Numbered from the stretch's first letter, positions 27,864 through 37,670 are shown. The stretch: DNA of 64,000 bases from an uncultured Prevotella sp. (GCA_946183415.1 CAMHAM010000016.1:1-64000); one strand, 5' to 3'. Notes: generated from the letters alone by a model not told the origin. Program-made: numbers and translations.

Positions 27864-29690
27864 ATGAGAGAATTCATCAACGTCCTGAGGCGGTTCGTTC
27901 CGCCATACAAGAAGTACCTGATACTGTCGGTACTGTTCAATATCCTGTCTGTGATACTGAACATCTTCTCGTTCGCCGCCCTCATCCCCATCCTGCAGAT
28001 CATCTTCAAGACTGATGATGCGAAGACCGCTACGGCTCTGATGGACTGGGACTGGGAGCACGCCCAGGCCGTGCTGATGAACAACATGAACTATTACGTC
28101 AATGGACTGATAGCCGACATCGGCCCCACGACTACACTGCTCATCATCGGCTTGTTCCTGGCAGTGATGACAGGACTGAAGACGGGCGCCTACTTCCTTT
28201 CATCGGCCACCATCGTACCCATACGCACAGGAGTGGTGCGCGACATCCGCAACCAGCTCTACCAGAAGATCAACGCCCTGCCGCTGGGCTTCTTCTCCGA
28301 GGAGCGCAAGGGCGACATCATCGCCCGCATGAGCGGCGACGTGCAGGAGATCGAGAACTCCATCATGTCGAGTCTCGAGATGCTCTTCAAGAACCCCATC
28401 CTCATTATTGGCTACTTCGCCATGCTGCTCTTCATCTCGTGGCAGCTCACGGTGTTCACGCTCGTCATCGTTCCCATCATGGGATGGTTCATGGGGTGGG
28501 TAGGCCGCAAGCTAAAGGCTCAGAGTGTGAAGGCACAGGCACTGTGGAGCGACACGATGAGTCAGGTGGAAGAGACGCTTGGCGGACTGCGCATCATCAA
28601 GGCCTTCTGTGCCGAGGAGAAGATGAACCGCCGCTTCGACACCATCAACTCTGCCTATCGCAACGACATCATGAAGGTGAACATTCGCCAGTCGATGGCT
28701 CACCCGATGAGCGAGTTCTTGGGCACGGTGATGATTGTCATCGTGCTGTGGTTCGGCGGCGTTCTGGTACTGAATAACCATACGCTCTCGGGGCCTATCT
28801 TCATCTACTACATGGTGATGCTCTATTCGATCATCAATCCGCTGAAGGATTTCTCGAAAGCCGGCTACAATATCCCCAAGGGGCTGGCCTCGATGGAGCG
28901 CGTAGACAAGATCCTGATGGCAGAGAACACCATCAAGGAGGCTGCCAGCCCGAAGCCCATCAAGAGTTTCGACCACCAGATAGAGTTCCGCCATGTCTCT
29001 TTCAAGTATGGCGAGCAGTGGGTGCTCAAGGATATCAACCTCGTGATTCCCAAAGGAAAGACCATCGCACTCGTAGGACAGAGCGGAAGCGGCAAATCGA
29101 CAATGGTCGACCTGATCCCGCGTTACTACGACGTACAGGAGGGCGAGGTGCTCATCGACGGCATCAACGTAAAGGAACTGGGCATCTACGACCTGCGACA
29201 GCTCATCGGCAACGTCAATCAGGAGGCCATCCTCTTCAACGACTCCTTTCGTAACAACATCTCCTTCGGAGTCGACAATGCCACGCAGCAACAGATTGAG
29301 GAGGCCGCGAGGATTGCCAATGCCTACGACTTCATCATGGCATCAGAGAATGGTTTCGATACGAATATCGGCGACCGTGGAGGCCGCCTCTCCGGTGGTC
29401 AGCGCCAGCGTGTGTCTATCGCCCGCGCCATCCTGAAGAATCCGCCGATTCTCATCCTCGACGAAGCCACCTCTGCCCTCGACACCGAGAGCGAACGACT
29501 GGTGCAGGACGCGCTGGAGCGACTGATGAAGACGCGCACCACCGTGGCCATCGCCCACCGTCTGAGCACCATCAAGAATGCCGACGAGATCTGTGTGCTC
29601 CACGAGGGACAGATTGTGGAGCGCGGCACCCACGAGGGGCTACTGGCGCAAGACGGCTACTACAAGAAACTGCACGACATGCAAAGCTGA
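27864..29690 (+). CDS. ABC-type exporter, fused membrane and ATPase domains (MsbA-like)
   Basis: The 608-residue half-transporter has six transmembrane helices (residues 1-345) and a complete nucleotide-binding domain with VGQSGSGKSTMVDLI (Walker A), LIGNVNQEAILFNDS (Q-loop), LSGGQRQRVSIARAIL (signature), PILILDEATSALDTES (Walker B) and AHRLST (H-loop). Similarity of layout is to MsbA/lipid and multidrug exporters. It sits between miaB and three LtaS-family transferases with overlapping stops and starts, so it may move a lipid-linked substrate or product of those enzymes; that link is inferred from position. Confidence 0.93.
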   Translation: MREFINVLRRFVPPYKKYLILSVLFNILSVILNIFSFAALIPILQIIFKTDDAKTATALMDWDWEHAQAVLMNNMNYYVNGLIADIGPTTTLLIIGLFLAVMTGLKTGAYFLSSATIVPIRTGVVRDIRNQLYQKINALPLGFFSEERKGDIIARMSGDVQEIENSIMSSLEMLFKNPILIIGYFAMLLFISWQLTVFTLVIVPIMGWFMGWVGRKLKAQSVKAQALWSDTMSQVEETLGGLRIIKAFCAEEKMNRRFDTINSAYRNDIMKVNIRQSMAHPMSEFLGTVMIVIVLWFGGVLVLNNHTLSGPIFIYYMVMLYSIINPLKDFSKAGYNIPKGLASMERVDKILMAENTIKEAASPKPIKSFDHQIEFRHVSFKYGEQWVLKDINLVIPKGKTIALVGQSGSGKSTMVDLIPRYYDVQEGEVLIDGINVKELGIYDLRQLIGNVNQEAILFNDSFRNNISFGVDNATQQQIEEAARIANAYDFIMASENGFDTNIGDRGGRLSGGQRQRVSIARAILKNPPILILDEATSALDTESERLVQDALERLMKTRTTVAIAHRLSTIKNADEICVLHEGQIVERGTHEGLLAQDGYYKKLHDMQS

Positions 29691-31525
29691 TGAGACAGAG
29701 ACTGATATATTTGTGTAAGTTCTTCCTGGTCACTGTGGTATTGTTCATCATAGCGAAGATAGCCTTTATGCTGCTGAACCACGAAGGACATGCGTTTACG
29801 GCGGGTGACGTGTGCGACGTAATCATCCACGGACTGACGCTCGATCTCTCCACAGCACTCTATTTCCTCATTCTGCCCTTCCTGACAACGATCGTGTCTT
29901 TGTGGAGGGACGGCAAGGCACTCACGACTATCCTGCGGGGCTATTACCTCATAGTTGCTCTCACACTGATGGTCGCCTTCGTGGCCGACACCAGCCTCTA
30001 CCCCTTCTGGGGATTCAAACTCGACAACACCGGACTACAGTATTTCGATTCTCCCGCTGAGATGCGAGCCAGCGTATCGGGCCCCTACATGACCATCCGC
30101 CTACTGGTCATCCTGCTGGGTACCGCCTTGCTGTATCAGCTCTATAAGCACATTCCCCTGTGGCAAAAGGCACCAGCCCACAAGCAGGGAGCCACCGCAG
30201 GCAACCTGCTGCTCATTCCCCTTTTCATCATCGGCATCCGTGGCGGCATCGACGAGAGCACCACGAACGTAGGACAGGTATACTTCTCACAGGACCAGTT
30301 TCTCAACCACTCAGCCGTGAATCCCGTCTTCAGTTTCGTATCTTCGTTTGAGGAGACTTCCTACTACGTGCCCGACTATAAATTCATGAGCGAGGACGAG
30401 CGCCACCAGACAATGGACGGTCTCTACTTCACTCACAGCATCGCCCCCGATACTCTGTTGCGCACACAGCGCCCCAATATCGTGGTGATCCTGATGGAGA
30501 GCTGCGGCGGCATCTTCACCAACGACATCGGCCACCGCAAGGACGTAATGCCGCAGTTCAACCAGCTGACAAAGGAGGGTGTCTACTTCGCCAATTTCTA
30601 TGCCAACTCTTACCGCACTGACCGTGGCACACTCTGCACGTGGAGCGGCTATCCGTCCTTCCCGCGCTCGTCGGTGATGAAGATGCCCGCCAAGGTACGC
30701 TTCATGCCTGGCATCGCCAAGTCTCTGCAGAGTGCAGGCTACAAGACCTGGTATCTCTATGGTGGCGACATCAACTTCACCAACATGCGCAGTTACCTCG
30801 TCACCATTGGGTTCGAGGATCTCTATTGGAAAAAAGACTATTCGCAGGAGGATCAGAACACCGCCAAATGGGGTGTCAGGGATGATCTCACCTTCGCCAC
30901 GCTGTGCGACTATCTGAAAAAAAACGCACCTGCCGACTCTACCGACACCAGGGCACCTGTACTTGCAGGCTACTCCACACTGAGCAGCCATGAGCCCTGG
31001 GATGTGCCTACCCATCGCCTCAACGACGAGGTGCTCAATGCCTTCAACTATCTCGATGGCTGCATCGGCAACTTCATTCGTGAGATGAAACAGACGCCAC
31101 TATGGGAAAACTTATTGGTAATCCTCCTCCCCGATCATGGGTTCTCCTATCTGGGCGTTGAGGAAGACCACCCAGAACACGACCATGTGCCCATGCTCTG
31201 GCTGGGTGGTGCCGTGAAGGAGCCGCGACGCATCGAGCAGATCTGTAACCAGACGGATCTTCCCGCCACACTCCTGGGACAACTCGGCATCGGGCATGAT
31301 GACTATCCCTTCAGTCGCGATGTCATGAGCAAGGGCTACACCTACCCTTTTGCCGTACACACTTATAACAACGGCATCACGATGCGCGACAGCACGGGGT
31401 TTGCTATCTTCGACCTGAATGCGAACCGCACGATACTCGATGAGAGCAGCGACGGCGAGGCCCTGCTGAAGAAAGGCAAGGCCATCCTCCAGACAGCTGC
31501 CAAGAACTTAAAGGAGATGAAATGA
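29690..31525 (+). CDS. LtaS-family membrane transferase/sulfatase-fold protein, copy 1
   Basis: The 611-residue protein has four or five N-terminal transmembrane helices (to about residue 185) and an extracytoplasmic alkaline-phosphatase-type domain. Predicted metal and catalytic positions are E in VVILMESCGG (~267), the Thr nucleophile in YRTDRGTL (~309), and the D-H pair in ILLPDHGFSY (~481). Family members transfer phosphoglycerol or phosphoethanolamine from lipids to envelope glycans (LtaS, MdoB, EptA). In a Gram-negative the acceptor is probably periplasmic glucan, LPS or capsule. Start and stop overlap its neighbours (TGATG upstream, ATGA downstream). It is the most diverged of three paralogues here. 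Confidence 0.9.
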   Translation: MRQRLIYLCKFFLVTVVLFIIAKIAFMLLNHEGHAFTAGDVCDVIIHGLTLDLSTALYFLILPFLTTIVSLWRDGKALTTILRGYYLIVALTLMVAFVADTSLYPFWGFKLDNTGLQYFDSPAEMRASVSGPYMTIRLLVILLGTALLYQLYKHIPLWQKAPAHKQGATAGNLLLIPLFIIGIRGGIDESTTNVGQVYFSQDQFLNHSAVNPVFSFVSSFEETSYYVPDYKFMSEDERHQTMDGLYFTHSIAPDTLLRTQRPNIVVILMESCGGIFTNDIGHRKDVMPQFNQLTKEGVYFANFYANSYRTDRGTLCTWSGYPSFPRSSVMKMPAKVRFMPGIAKSLQSAGYKTWYLYGGDINFTNMRSYLVTIGFEDLYWKKDYSQEDQNTAKWGVRDDLTFATLCDYLKKNAPADSTDTRAPVLAGYSTLSSHEPWDVPTHRLNDEVLNAFNYLDGCIGNFIREMKQTPLWENLLVILLPDHGFSYLGVEEDHPEHDHVPMLWLGGAVKEPRRIEQICNQTDLPATLLGQLGIGHDDYPFSRDVMSKGYTYPFAVHTYNNGITMRDSTGFAIFDLNANRTILDESSDGEALLKKGKAILQTAAKNLKEMK

Positions 31526-33486
31526 TGAAACGATTCCGACGATTAGAACTGTTGGCACCGCTGGGCGCTACCATCTGCAATCTGCTAATGGCCTATGCAA
31601 CGTACTTCCTGGCACGCATAGCCTTCTTAGTGGTTAACTTCGGCTACTTCGAGCAGGGACTCACGTGGAGCCACCTCATGGAGATGATGGGTGGCGGACT
31701 GGTGTTCGACACCTCAGCCATCCTCGTCACCAATATCCCCTACATCCTGCTGATGCTCTTGCCTTTCCATAAGGACACGCATGCCTATCGTCAGGTATGT
31801 CGCTGGGTGTTCATCGTCATCAATAGTCTGGCACTGGCCGCCAACCTCTGCGATGCCGTCTACTTCAAGTACACCATGCGGCGCACGACAACCACTGTGT
31901 TCCAGGAGTTCTCCAACGAGAACAATCTGCTCAGCATCTTCTTCTCCGAGGCCATGCACAACGTTATCCTCATCCTGTTCTTCGGCCTCGTGGTGTATGC
32001 CGTCTACAGACTTTACGCTGAGCCGCGCCAGCCGCAGAAGAGCGACAACTGGTGGCACCTCCAATGGGCGAAGTTGCTCTCGCTCATCGCCGTAGCCCCA
32101 TTCGTAGTGGCTGGCATCCGTGGCGGGTTTTCCACAGCCGTGCGCCCCATCACCATCTCGAATGCTAATCAGTACGTCGATCGTCCCATGGAGGCAGCAC
32201 TCGTGCTCAACACGCCTTTCTCCATCTACCGCACCATTGGCAAGGATGTGTTCGTGGTACCCAATTACTTCGACAATGATGAAGAGATGGCAGAGGTCTA
32301 CACCCCCATCCACCCCGCCGTGGCCGATAGCATGCAGCGTAAGAATGTGGTTGTGCTCATCATCGAGAGCTTCGGGCGCGAGTATATCGGGGCTCTGAAC
32401 AAAAACCTCGACAACGGGCGCTACCAGGGCTATACCCCCTTCGTCGATTCGCTCATAGCCCAGAGCATCACCTTCTCACATACCTTCTGCAATGGCCGCA
32501 AGTCCATCGACGGCATGCCCAGCATCCTCTCGAGCATTCCCATGTTCGTAGAACCGTTCTTCCTCACACCAGCATCGATGAACGAGGTCAGCGGCATCGC
32601 CTCACTACTCGCAGCCGAGGGCTATCAGACGGCCTTCTTCCACGGTGCCCAGCGCGGCTCCATGGGGTTCCAGGCGTTTGCACGCGCCACAGGCTTCAAG
32701 GAGTATTACGGGCGTGAGGACTTCAACGACGACGAGCGCTTCGATGGCGACGAGGATTTCGACGGCACGTGGGCCATCTGGGACGAGCCTTTCCTGCAAT
32801 ACTACGCCGCAAAGATGTCGGAGATGCGCCAGCCTTTCATGACCGCCGTCTTCACGGCCAGCAGCCACCATCCATACAAGGTGCCCGAGAAGTACAAGGA
32901 CCGCTTCCCCGAAGAGGGCATCGAGATCCATAAGTGCATCCGCTATACGGATATGGCTCTCAGCAAGTTCTTCAGGAATGCCAGGCGCCAGCCTTGGTTC
33001 AGCAACACAATCTTCGTGCTCACCAGCGACCACACCAACCTCTCCGACCATCCATATTACCAGACGGACATCGGCGGTTTCTGCTCGCCCATTATCTTCT
33101 ACGAGCCAGGTGTCACCGACCAGAAGCCGGAGATCCAGCACAAGGTCGCTCAGCAGATCGACATCCTGCCCACCGTCATGGGCATACTCCACTATCCGAA
33201 GCCGTACTTCGCCTTCGGCATCGACGTGCTCAACACACCTCCCGAGGAAACGTGGGCTGTCAATTACCTCAATGGCATCTACCAATATGTGAAGTATAAC
33301 CTCCTGCTACAGTTCGACGGCCAGCAGACTGTCGGAGTCTATAACCTCAACGACTCGCTGATGCACGACAACCTCAAGGGCCGCATGTCGCAGCAGCCTC
33401 AGATGGAACGCGAGCTGAAGGCCATCATCCAGCAATACATGCAGCGCATGACAGAAGACGATCTAAAAGCGAAGAATGAAGAGTGA
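31522..33486 (+). CDS. LtaS-family membrane transferase/sulfatase-fold protein, copy 2
   Basis: The 654-residue paralogue has five N-terminal membrane helices and a periplasmic sulfatase-fold domain. Key sites are IIESFGREYIGALN (metal Glu ~280), CNGRKSIDGMPSILSSIP (Ser nucleophile position ~326) and VLTSDHTNLSDHPYY (D-H pair ~502). It is much closer to copy 3 than to copy 1: both share DTSAI in the first loop, FSKFF-like and YTDMALSKFF blocks, an almost identical tail (LQFDGQQTVGVYNLND and IIQQYMQRM), and a NGRxS rather than YRTDRG active site. Copies 2 and 3 therefore arose by a later duplication. The start overlaps copy 1 by four bases. Confidence 0.9.
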   Translation: MMKRFRRLELLAPLGATICNLLMAYATYFLARIAFLVVNFGYFEQGLTWSHLMEMMGGGLVFDTSAILVTNIPYILLMLLPFHKDTHAYRQVCRWVFIVINSLALAANLCDAVYFKYTMRRTTTTVFQEFSNENNLLSIFFSEAMHNVILILFFGLVVYAVYRLYAEPRQPQKSDNWWHLQWAKLLSLIAVAPFVVAGIRGGFSTAVRPITISNANQYVDRPMEAALVLNTPFSIYRTIGKDVFVVPNYFDNDEEMAEVYTPIHPAVADSMQRKNVVVLIIESFGREYIGALNKNLDNGRYQGYTPFVDSLIAQSITFSHTFCNGRKSIDGMPSILSSIPMFVEPFFLTPASMNEVSGIASLLAAEGYQTAFFHGAQRGSMGFQAFARATGFKEYYGREDFNDDERFDGDEDFDGTWAIWDEPFLQYYAAKMSEMRQPFMTAVFTASSHHPYKVPEKYKDRFPEEGIEIHKCIRYTDMALSKFFRNARRQPWFSNTIFVLTSDHTNLSDHPYYQTDIGGFCSPIIFYEPGVTDQKPEIQHKVAQQIDILPTVMGILHYPKPYFAFGIDVLNTPPEETWAVNYLNGIYQYVKYNLLLQFDGQQTVGVYNLNDSLMHDNLKGRMSQQPQMERELKAIIQQYMQRMTEDDLKAKNEE

Positions 33487-33489
33487 AGA

Positions 33490-35424
33490 ATGAGAAGTGA
33501 AAAGTCGGCGCCTTGGGCGCTATTGTTCAATCTGCTGTTGCTGTACATCGCCTACGGCATCACGCGACTGGCGTTCTTCCTTGAGAACCGCGCCACCTAC
33601 GAACACCTTGCGGGAGCAGACGGGTGGTGGAGCATCCTCGTGGGCGGGCTCTATTTCGACACCTCGGCCATCGCCTATACCAATGCCCTCTACGTGTTGC
33701 TCGTGCTGCTGCCCCTCCCTCAGAAGGAGGGTCCCCTCTGGCAGCGCATCTGCAAGGGTCTCTTCCTCACGGTGAATAGTCTCGGCCTCGCCATGAACCT
33801 CGGCGACAGTGTCTATTTCCAATACACCGCCCGCCGCACCACCATCGCCTTCTTCAGCGAGTTCAGCGGCGACGAGAAGTTGGGCAGCATCGTGGGCTAT
33901 GAGTTCATCCAGCACTGGTATCTCGTGCTGCTGTTCCTTGCGCTCGTGGCTATCCTCTGGTGGTGCTATGTCGTGCCCCGTGTGACTACTGTGCCCCGCC
34001 GCCGCTATTATCTCAGCCAGGGCGTTTCCCTGCTCATTGCTGCCTATGCCGTCTTTGCTGGCATCCGAGGGGGACTCTGGGATAATCGTCCCATTAAGAT
34101 CAGCACTGCCAATCAGTTCATCATCAAGCCCAATGATGCCTCGCTCATCCTGAACACACCTTTCACGATGATCCGCACCATCGGCCACAGTTCTTACCAC
34201 AACCCTGCCTATTTCGCCAACACCAGCGAGCTCGAAAACATCTATACGCCCCTGCATACCCCCGTCGCCGATAGTACGGCACAGAAGAAGAACATCGTCG
34301 TGATCTTCTTAGAGAGCTTCGGACGCGAGTACGTGGGCAGCCTCAACACCGAGGTACTCCCTGGCTACAAGGGCTACACGCCTTTCCTCGATTCACTCAT
34401 GCAGCATGCCGTCAGCTTCCGCTACACCTATGCCAACGGCCGCTCCAGTGTCGACGCCATGCCCTCGTCACTCTCTGGCCTCCCCATGTTCGTTGAGTCG
34501 TTCGTGGCTGCCTCCCATGCCACCAACCATCTCGAAGGGGTAGCCTCATGCCTCTCGCAGATGGGCTATCAGACGGCATTCTTCCACGGTGCCCCAGCTT
34601 CGAGCCTCGGGTTCCAGGGGTTCACCAAGTCCACGGGCTTCCAGCAGTGCTATAGCGAGGAAGACTACGAAGCCGATCCCCGTACCCGGGGCGAAGCCGA
34701 CTCCGACAACTGGTGGGGCATCTGGGACGAGCCTTTCCTGCAATATTTCCGCATGAAGATGAGCGATATGCAGGAACCATTCATGACGGCGCTCTTCACG
34801 CTCACCAGCCACCACCCCTTCCATATCCCCGAGCAGTATGCCAAGACCTTTCCCGAGGAGGAACTGCCCATCCACAAGTGCATCCGCTATACCGACCATG
34901 CCCTGAGTCGCTTCTTCCGTGAGGCTGCTAAAGAGCCCTGGTTCCGCAACACGCTCTTCATCATGACGGGCGATCACACCAATATGAGTAACCACGCTGA
35001 GTATAAGAGCGGCATCAATCAGTTCTCGACCACCATCATCATCTACGATCCCAGCGGCCATCTCGAGCCTGGCATCCGCGAAGGCATCGCCCAGCAGACG
35101 GACATCATGCCCACCATCCTCGGACTCACGGGTTACGACAAGCCCTACGTCGCCTTCGGCAGCGACCTCTTCCACACCCCTGCCGAAGACCTGTGGGCCG
35201 TTAACTACCTCGACGGAGTCTATCAGTACTGCAAAGGCGACTACGTGCTACAGTTCGACGGCCAGCAGACCATCGGTGTCTATCGCCTCACGGATTACCT
35301 CATGCAGCACAACCTCAAGGGCCGCTGCCCCGAGCAGCCGCAGATGGAGCGCGAGGTGAAGGCCATCATCCAGCAATACATGCAGCGCATGATCGATAAC
35401 AAACTAACACCATCATACGAATGA
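33490..35424 (+). CDS. LtaS-family membrane transferase/sulfatase-fold protein, copy 3
   Basis: The 644-residue paralogue of the preceding gene. Five membrane helices, then FLESFGREYVGSLN (metal Glu ~273), ANGRSSVDAMPSSLSGLP (Ser nucleophile position ~318) and IMTGDHTNMSNHAEY (D-H pair ~495). A short charged region (SEEDYEADPRTRGEADSD) differs from copy 2, and this is where substrate selectivity might differ. It starts three bases after copy 2 ends; the gap and the ends around it are GAAGAGTGAAGAATGAGAAG, an array-like purine sequence. Its last four bases overlap the S8 peptidase start. Confidence 0.9.
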   Translation: MRSEKSAPWALLFNLLLLYIAYGITRLAFFLENRATYEHLAGADGWWSILVGGLYFDTSAIAYTNALYVLLVLLPLPQKEGPLWQRICKGLFLTVNSLGLAMNLGDSVYFQYTARRTTIAFFSEFSGDEKLGSIVGYEFIQHWYLVLLFLALVAILWWCYVVPRVTTVPRRRYYLSQGVSLLIAAYAVFAGIRGGLWDNRPIKISTANQFIIKPNDASLILNTPFTMIRTIGHSSYHNPAYFANTSELENIYTPLHTPVADSTAQKKNIVVIFLESFGREYVGSLNTEVLPGYKGYTPFLDSLMQHAVSFRYTYANGRSSVDAMPSSLSGLPMFVESFVAASHATNHLEGVASCLSQMGYQTAFFHGAPASSLGFQGFTKSTGFQQCYSEEDYEADPRTRGEADSDNWWGIWDEPFLQYFRMKMSDMQEPFMTALFTLTSHHPFHIPEQYAKTFPEEELPIHKCIRYTDHALSRFFREAAKEPWFRNTLFIMTGDHTNMSNHAEYKSGINQFSTTIIIYDPSGHLEPGIREGIAQQTDIMPTILGLTGYDKPYVAFGSDLFHTPAEDLWAVNYLDGVYQYCKGDYVLQFDGQQTIGVYRLTDYLMQHNLKGRCPEQPQMEREVKAIIQQYMQRMIDNKLTPSYE

Positions 35425-37262
35425 AACAAGTCTACAACCTCATCCTCGCAGCAGCCTGCTGCCTGATGACGACAGGCACCGCTGCCTCACCCAACGACCG
35501 CACGGCGAAATGGGTAAACATCGAACAAGTAAGGGACGGTACAGGCGCAGGCCTTACCCAAGCCTACACGGGCCAAGGAGTCATCCTCGGCATCGTCGAT
35601 ATAGGATTCGACCTCACCCACCCCACCTTCTACGCTGCCGACGGTAAGACATACCGCATCAAGCGATTTGTGGAAAATGGCAAAACCGATGACACCAACG
35701 GCCACGCCATCCCCTTAGGGCGCGAATACCGCACCGAGGAGGAGATTCTCGGCGTGCAGCACTCCGCCGACTACGCCACGTCACAACATGGCACCCATGT
35801 CCTCGGCATCGCTGCAGGCAGCGGCTACGGCACCCCCTATCAGGGCATGGCTCCTGAGACCGAGATCTGCGCCGTCGCCATCGATCGCGAGACTGATTAC
35901 ATGAAAGATTTCGAGTCGCCTGAGTTCAAGTATATCTTCGATTATGCCGACGAGCAGGGCAAGCCCTGTGTCATCAACTACAGCGCGGGCACAGGTTTCG
36001 ACCCCGTGAACTTCTACAAGGCTGAGCAGGCCATGAAGAAGATGCTTGGCCCTGGTCACATCCTCGTCGCAGGTGCCGGCAACTCAGGTGTCCAGCCCTT
36101 CTATACCGTCAAGAAGCGGGGCATCGAGGCTGGGGGCGTTTTCCTCAAATATAGTGATAACAAACCTGAAAGAAAGTACCATTTCATCAGCAACGATCCT
36201 TTCACAATCAAGTGCATCCGCGTCACAAGCCCGAACATGAAGGACTACACGAAAGGCGATTCACTCACCTTCGATTCTCAGAACCTGCCCACAGCCAAGC
36301 AGACCATCGACATCTATCAGGCACAAATCACCAAGCTCGACTCCATCTATACCCTCACGCTTAGCTTCACTGATCCCGAAGATATGGATATAACTGGCAG
36401 CTTCATGCTCGTGGCAGAAGGCAAGGACGCTCAGGTGAAGATCATTTCCGACCCCCATGTGTTCTTCTTGGACAACACCACGCTCGATCCCCGCTGCAAT
36501 CTGGCCAAAGAGGCGCACAGCATCCTCGTGCCCGCTTGCTGGGCAGATGTCATCGCTGTGGGCAATATCATTGGGCGCCTGGGGCCGAAAGATTCCACTG
36601 CAGATATTCCCGCTGATACCCAAGGCCTACTGGGCACCCGCGACGGCACCTCATCCATAGGCCCGGCATTCACAGGCATCGCCAAACCCGATGTCGTGGC
36701 TCCCGGCTCTAGTGTCATTTCTGCAGGTAGCAGTTTCTCAAGTCGAGGCGCAGACAACATCATAGACTTCACCGAAACAGAGTTCAACGGCAAAACCTAT
36801 CCCTGGCGCGTCGGCCTTGGTACGTCGATGTCATCACCAGTGGTTGCAGGCATCATCGCCCTGTGGCTCGAGGCCAAGCCCACCCTGACCCCGCAAGAGG
36901 CTCTCGAGACCATCCGCCTGACGAGCAAGCCCCTCGGCGTAGATTCGCTCGGGCATCCCAACGGCGAATACGGCTACGGCCTCATCGATGCCTATAAAGG
37001 GTTGCTCCATGTCTTAGGCATCGATACCAGCATCCGCTCACTGAGCCAGCACCAGCCCGCAGGCATGACCTTCCGCGTGGCAGGCGACCTGCTCTATGCC
37101 GACGGTGCAGAGGATGGCATCCCCGTGACCTTCTACAACCTCTCGGGCACATTAGTCCGCCAGAGCCAGGTAGAGAATGGCACCGTCAGCCTCTCAGGCA
37201 TGCCGAAGGGCGTCTATGCCGTCCAACTCGGAAAACTCGGTTCCACGCTAATCCGAAAATAG
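35421..37262 (+). CDS. Secreted subtilisin-family (S8) serine peptidase with T9SS-like C-terminus
   Basis: The 613-residue protein has a signal peptide (LILAAACCLMTTGTAAS), then the catalytic triad: Asp in ILGIVDIGFDLTHPTF (~59), His in SQHGTHVLGIAAGSG (~122) and Ser in GLGTSMSSPVVAGIIALW (~468). A long insert (~residues 200-400) between His and Ser is strand-rich and has the PA/CARDB-like region found in Bacteroidota subtilases. The last ~75 residues (VTFYNLSGTLVRQ, VSLSGMPKGVYAVQLG, STLIRK) fit the type A sorting domain of the type IX secretion system, so it is probably exported and anchored at the surface. It ends the miaB operon and overlaps the upstream transferase gene by four bases (ATGA). 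Confidence 0.9.
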   Translation: MKQVYNLILAAACCLMTTGTAASPNDRTAKWVNIEQVRDGTGAGLTQAYTGQGVILGIVDIGFDLTHPTFYAADGKTYRIKRFVENGKTDDTNGHAIPLGREYRTEEEILGVQHSADYATSQHGTHVLGIAAGSGYGTPYQGMAPETEICAVAIDRETDYMKDFESPEFKYIFDYADEQGKPCVINYSAGTGFDPVNFYKAEQAMKKMLGPGHILVAGAGNSGVQPFYTVKKRGIEAGGVFLKYSDNKPERKYHFISNDPFTIKCIRVTSPNMKDYTKGDSLTFDSQNLPTAKQTIDIYQAQITKLDSIYTLTLSFTDPEDMDITGSFMLVAEGKDAQVKIISDPHVFFLDNTTLDPRCNLAKEAHSILVPACWADVIAVGNIIGRLGPKDSTADIPADTQGLLGTRDGTSSIGPAFTGIAKPDVVAPGSSVISAGSSFSSRGADNIIDFTETEFNGKTYPWRVGLGTSMSSPVVAGIIALWLEAKPTLTPQEALETIRLTSKPLGVDSLGHPNGEYGYGLIDAYKGLLHVLGIDTSIRSLSQHQPAGMTFRVAGDLLYADGAEDGIPVTFYNLSGTLVRQSQVENGTVSLSGMPKGVYAVQLGKLGSTLIRK

Positions 37263-37670
37263 TTACTATGTTTGCAGGCGAAAATACCAAGCAGCCGATA
37301 GGAGAAAGTCCATTGATTGCTGGGGCCAGGCCCCAAGTTGCAAAAAAAGAGAGGCGCACCCCATTCGGATGCGCCCCTATTCATAAAAAATGGGACTCCG
37401 CCGAGTCCCTTCAATATTAATTCAAATCTAATGCTATGAAAAACAATTTCTTCTGCGCACTTCACAGTAGGCGATATGCTATGAAAATACAAATATCAAT
37501 CCAAAACGGTGGTATACACCAATCCCATGCTTGCTGGGGTCAGGTCCCAAAGTAAAGTCGCAGGCGACTGTACTTCGGCGCCAGACCCGGGGGGCTGCGC
37601 CAGACCCGAGGCCTGCGGTTCCACTTTGGGGCCTGGCCCCAGAGAGCACAGATAATTGTTAGTTATTAAA
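37263..37670. other. 408-base intergenic region with hairpins and an interspersed repeat
   Basis: No supported gene. It holds a TGGGGCC/GGCCCCA inverted repeat at 37321-37335, a hairpin built on AGGCGCA-CC/GG-TGCGCCC at about 37352-37377, a 7-bp GGGACTC/GAGTCCC hairpin with CGCC loop at 37392-37409, an AT-rich stretch, and the full interspersed GC-rich element at 37534-37646. The second hairpin could end the plus-strand operon, although its T-run is weak. Confidence 0.6.
37534..37646 (-). repeat. GC-rich interspersed element, intergenic copy 1
   Basis: On the minus strand this copy has the order GGGGCCAGGCCCC, AAAGTGGAACCGCAGGCC, CGGGTCTGGCGC (twice), CGAAGTACAGTCGC, GCGACTTTACTTT, GGGACCTGACCCCAGC. 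The same order of modules occurs at 47842-47968 and 56345-56440 on plus. It contains the palindromic pair GTACAGTCGC/GCGACTTTAC and a GGGGTCAGG/CC-type inverted end, so it can fold strongly. No open frame or transposase goes with it. Confidence 0.75.

Noticed and set aside
37321..37335. TGGGGCC/GGCCCCA inverted repeat as another full copy of the interspersed element
   Set aside because: Only the end module is present; it is noted as part of the intergenic region.
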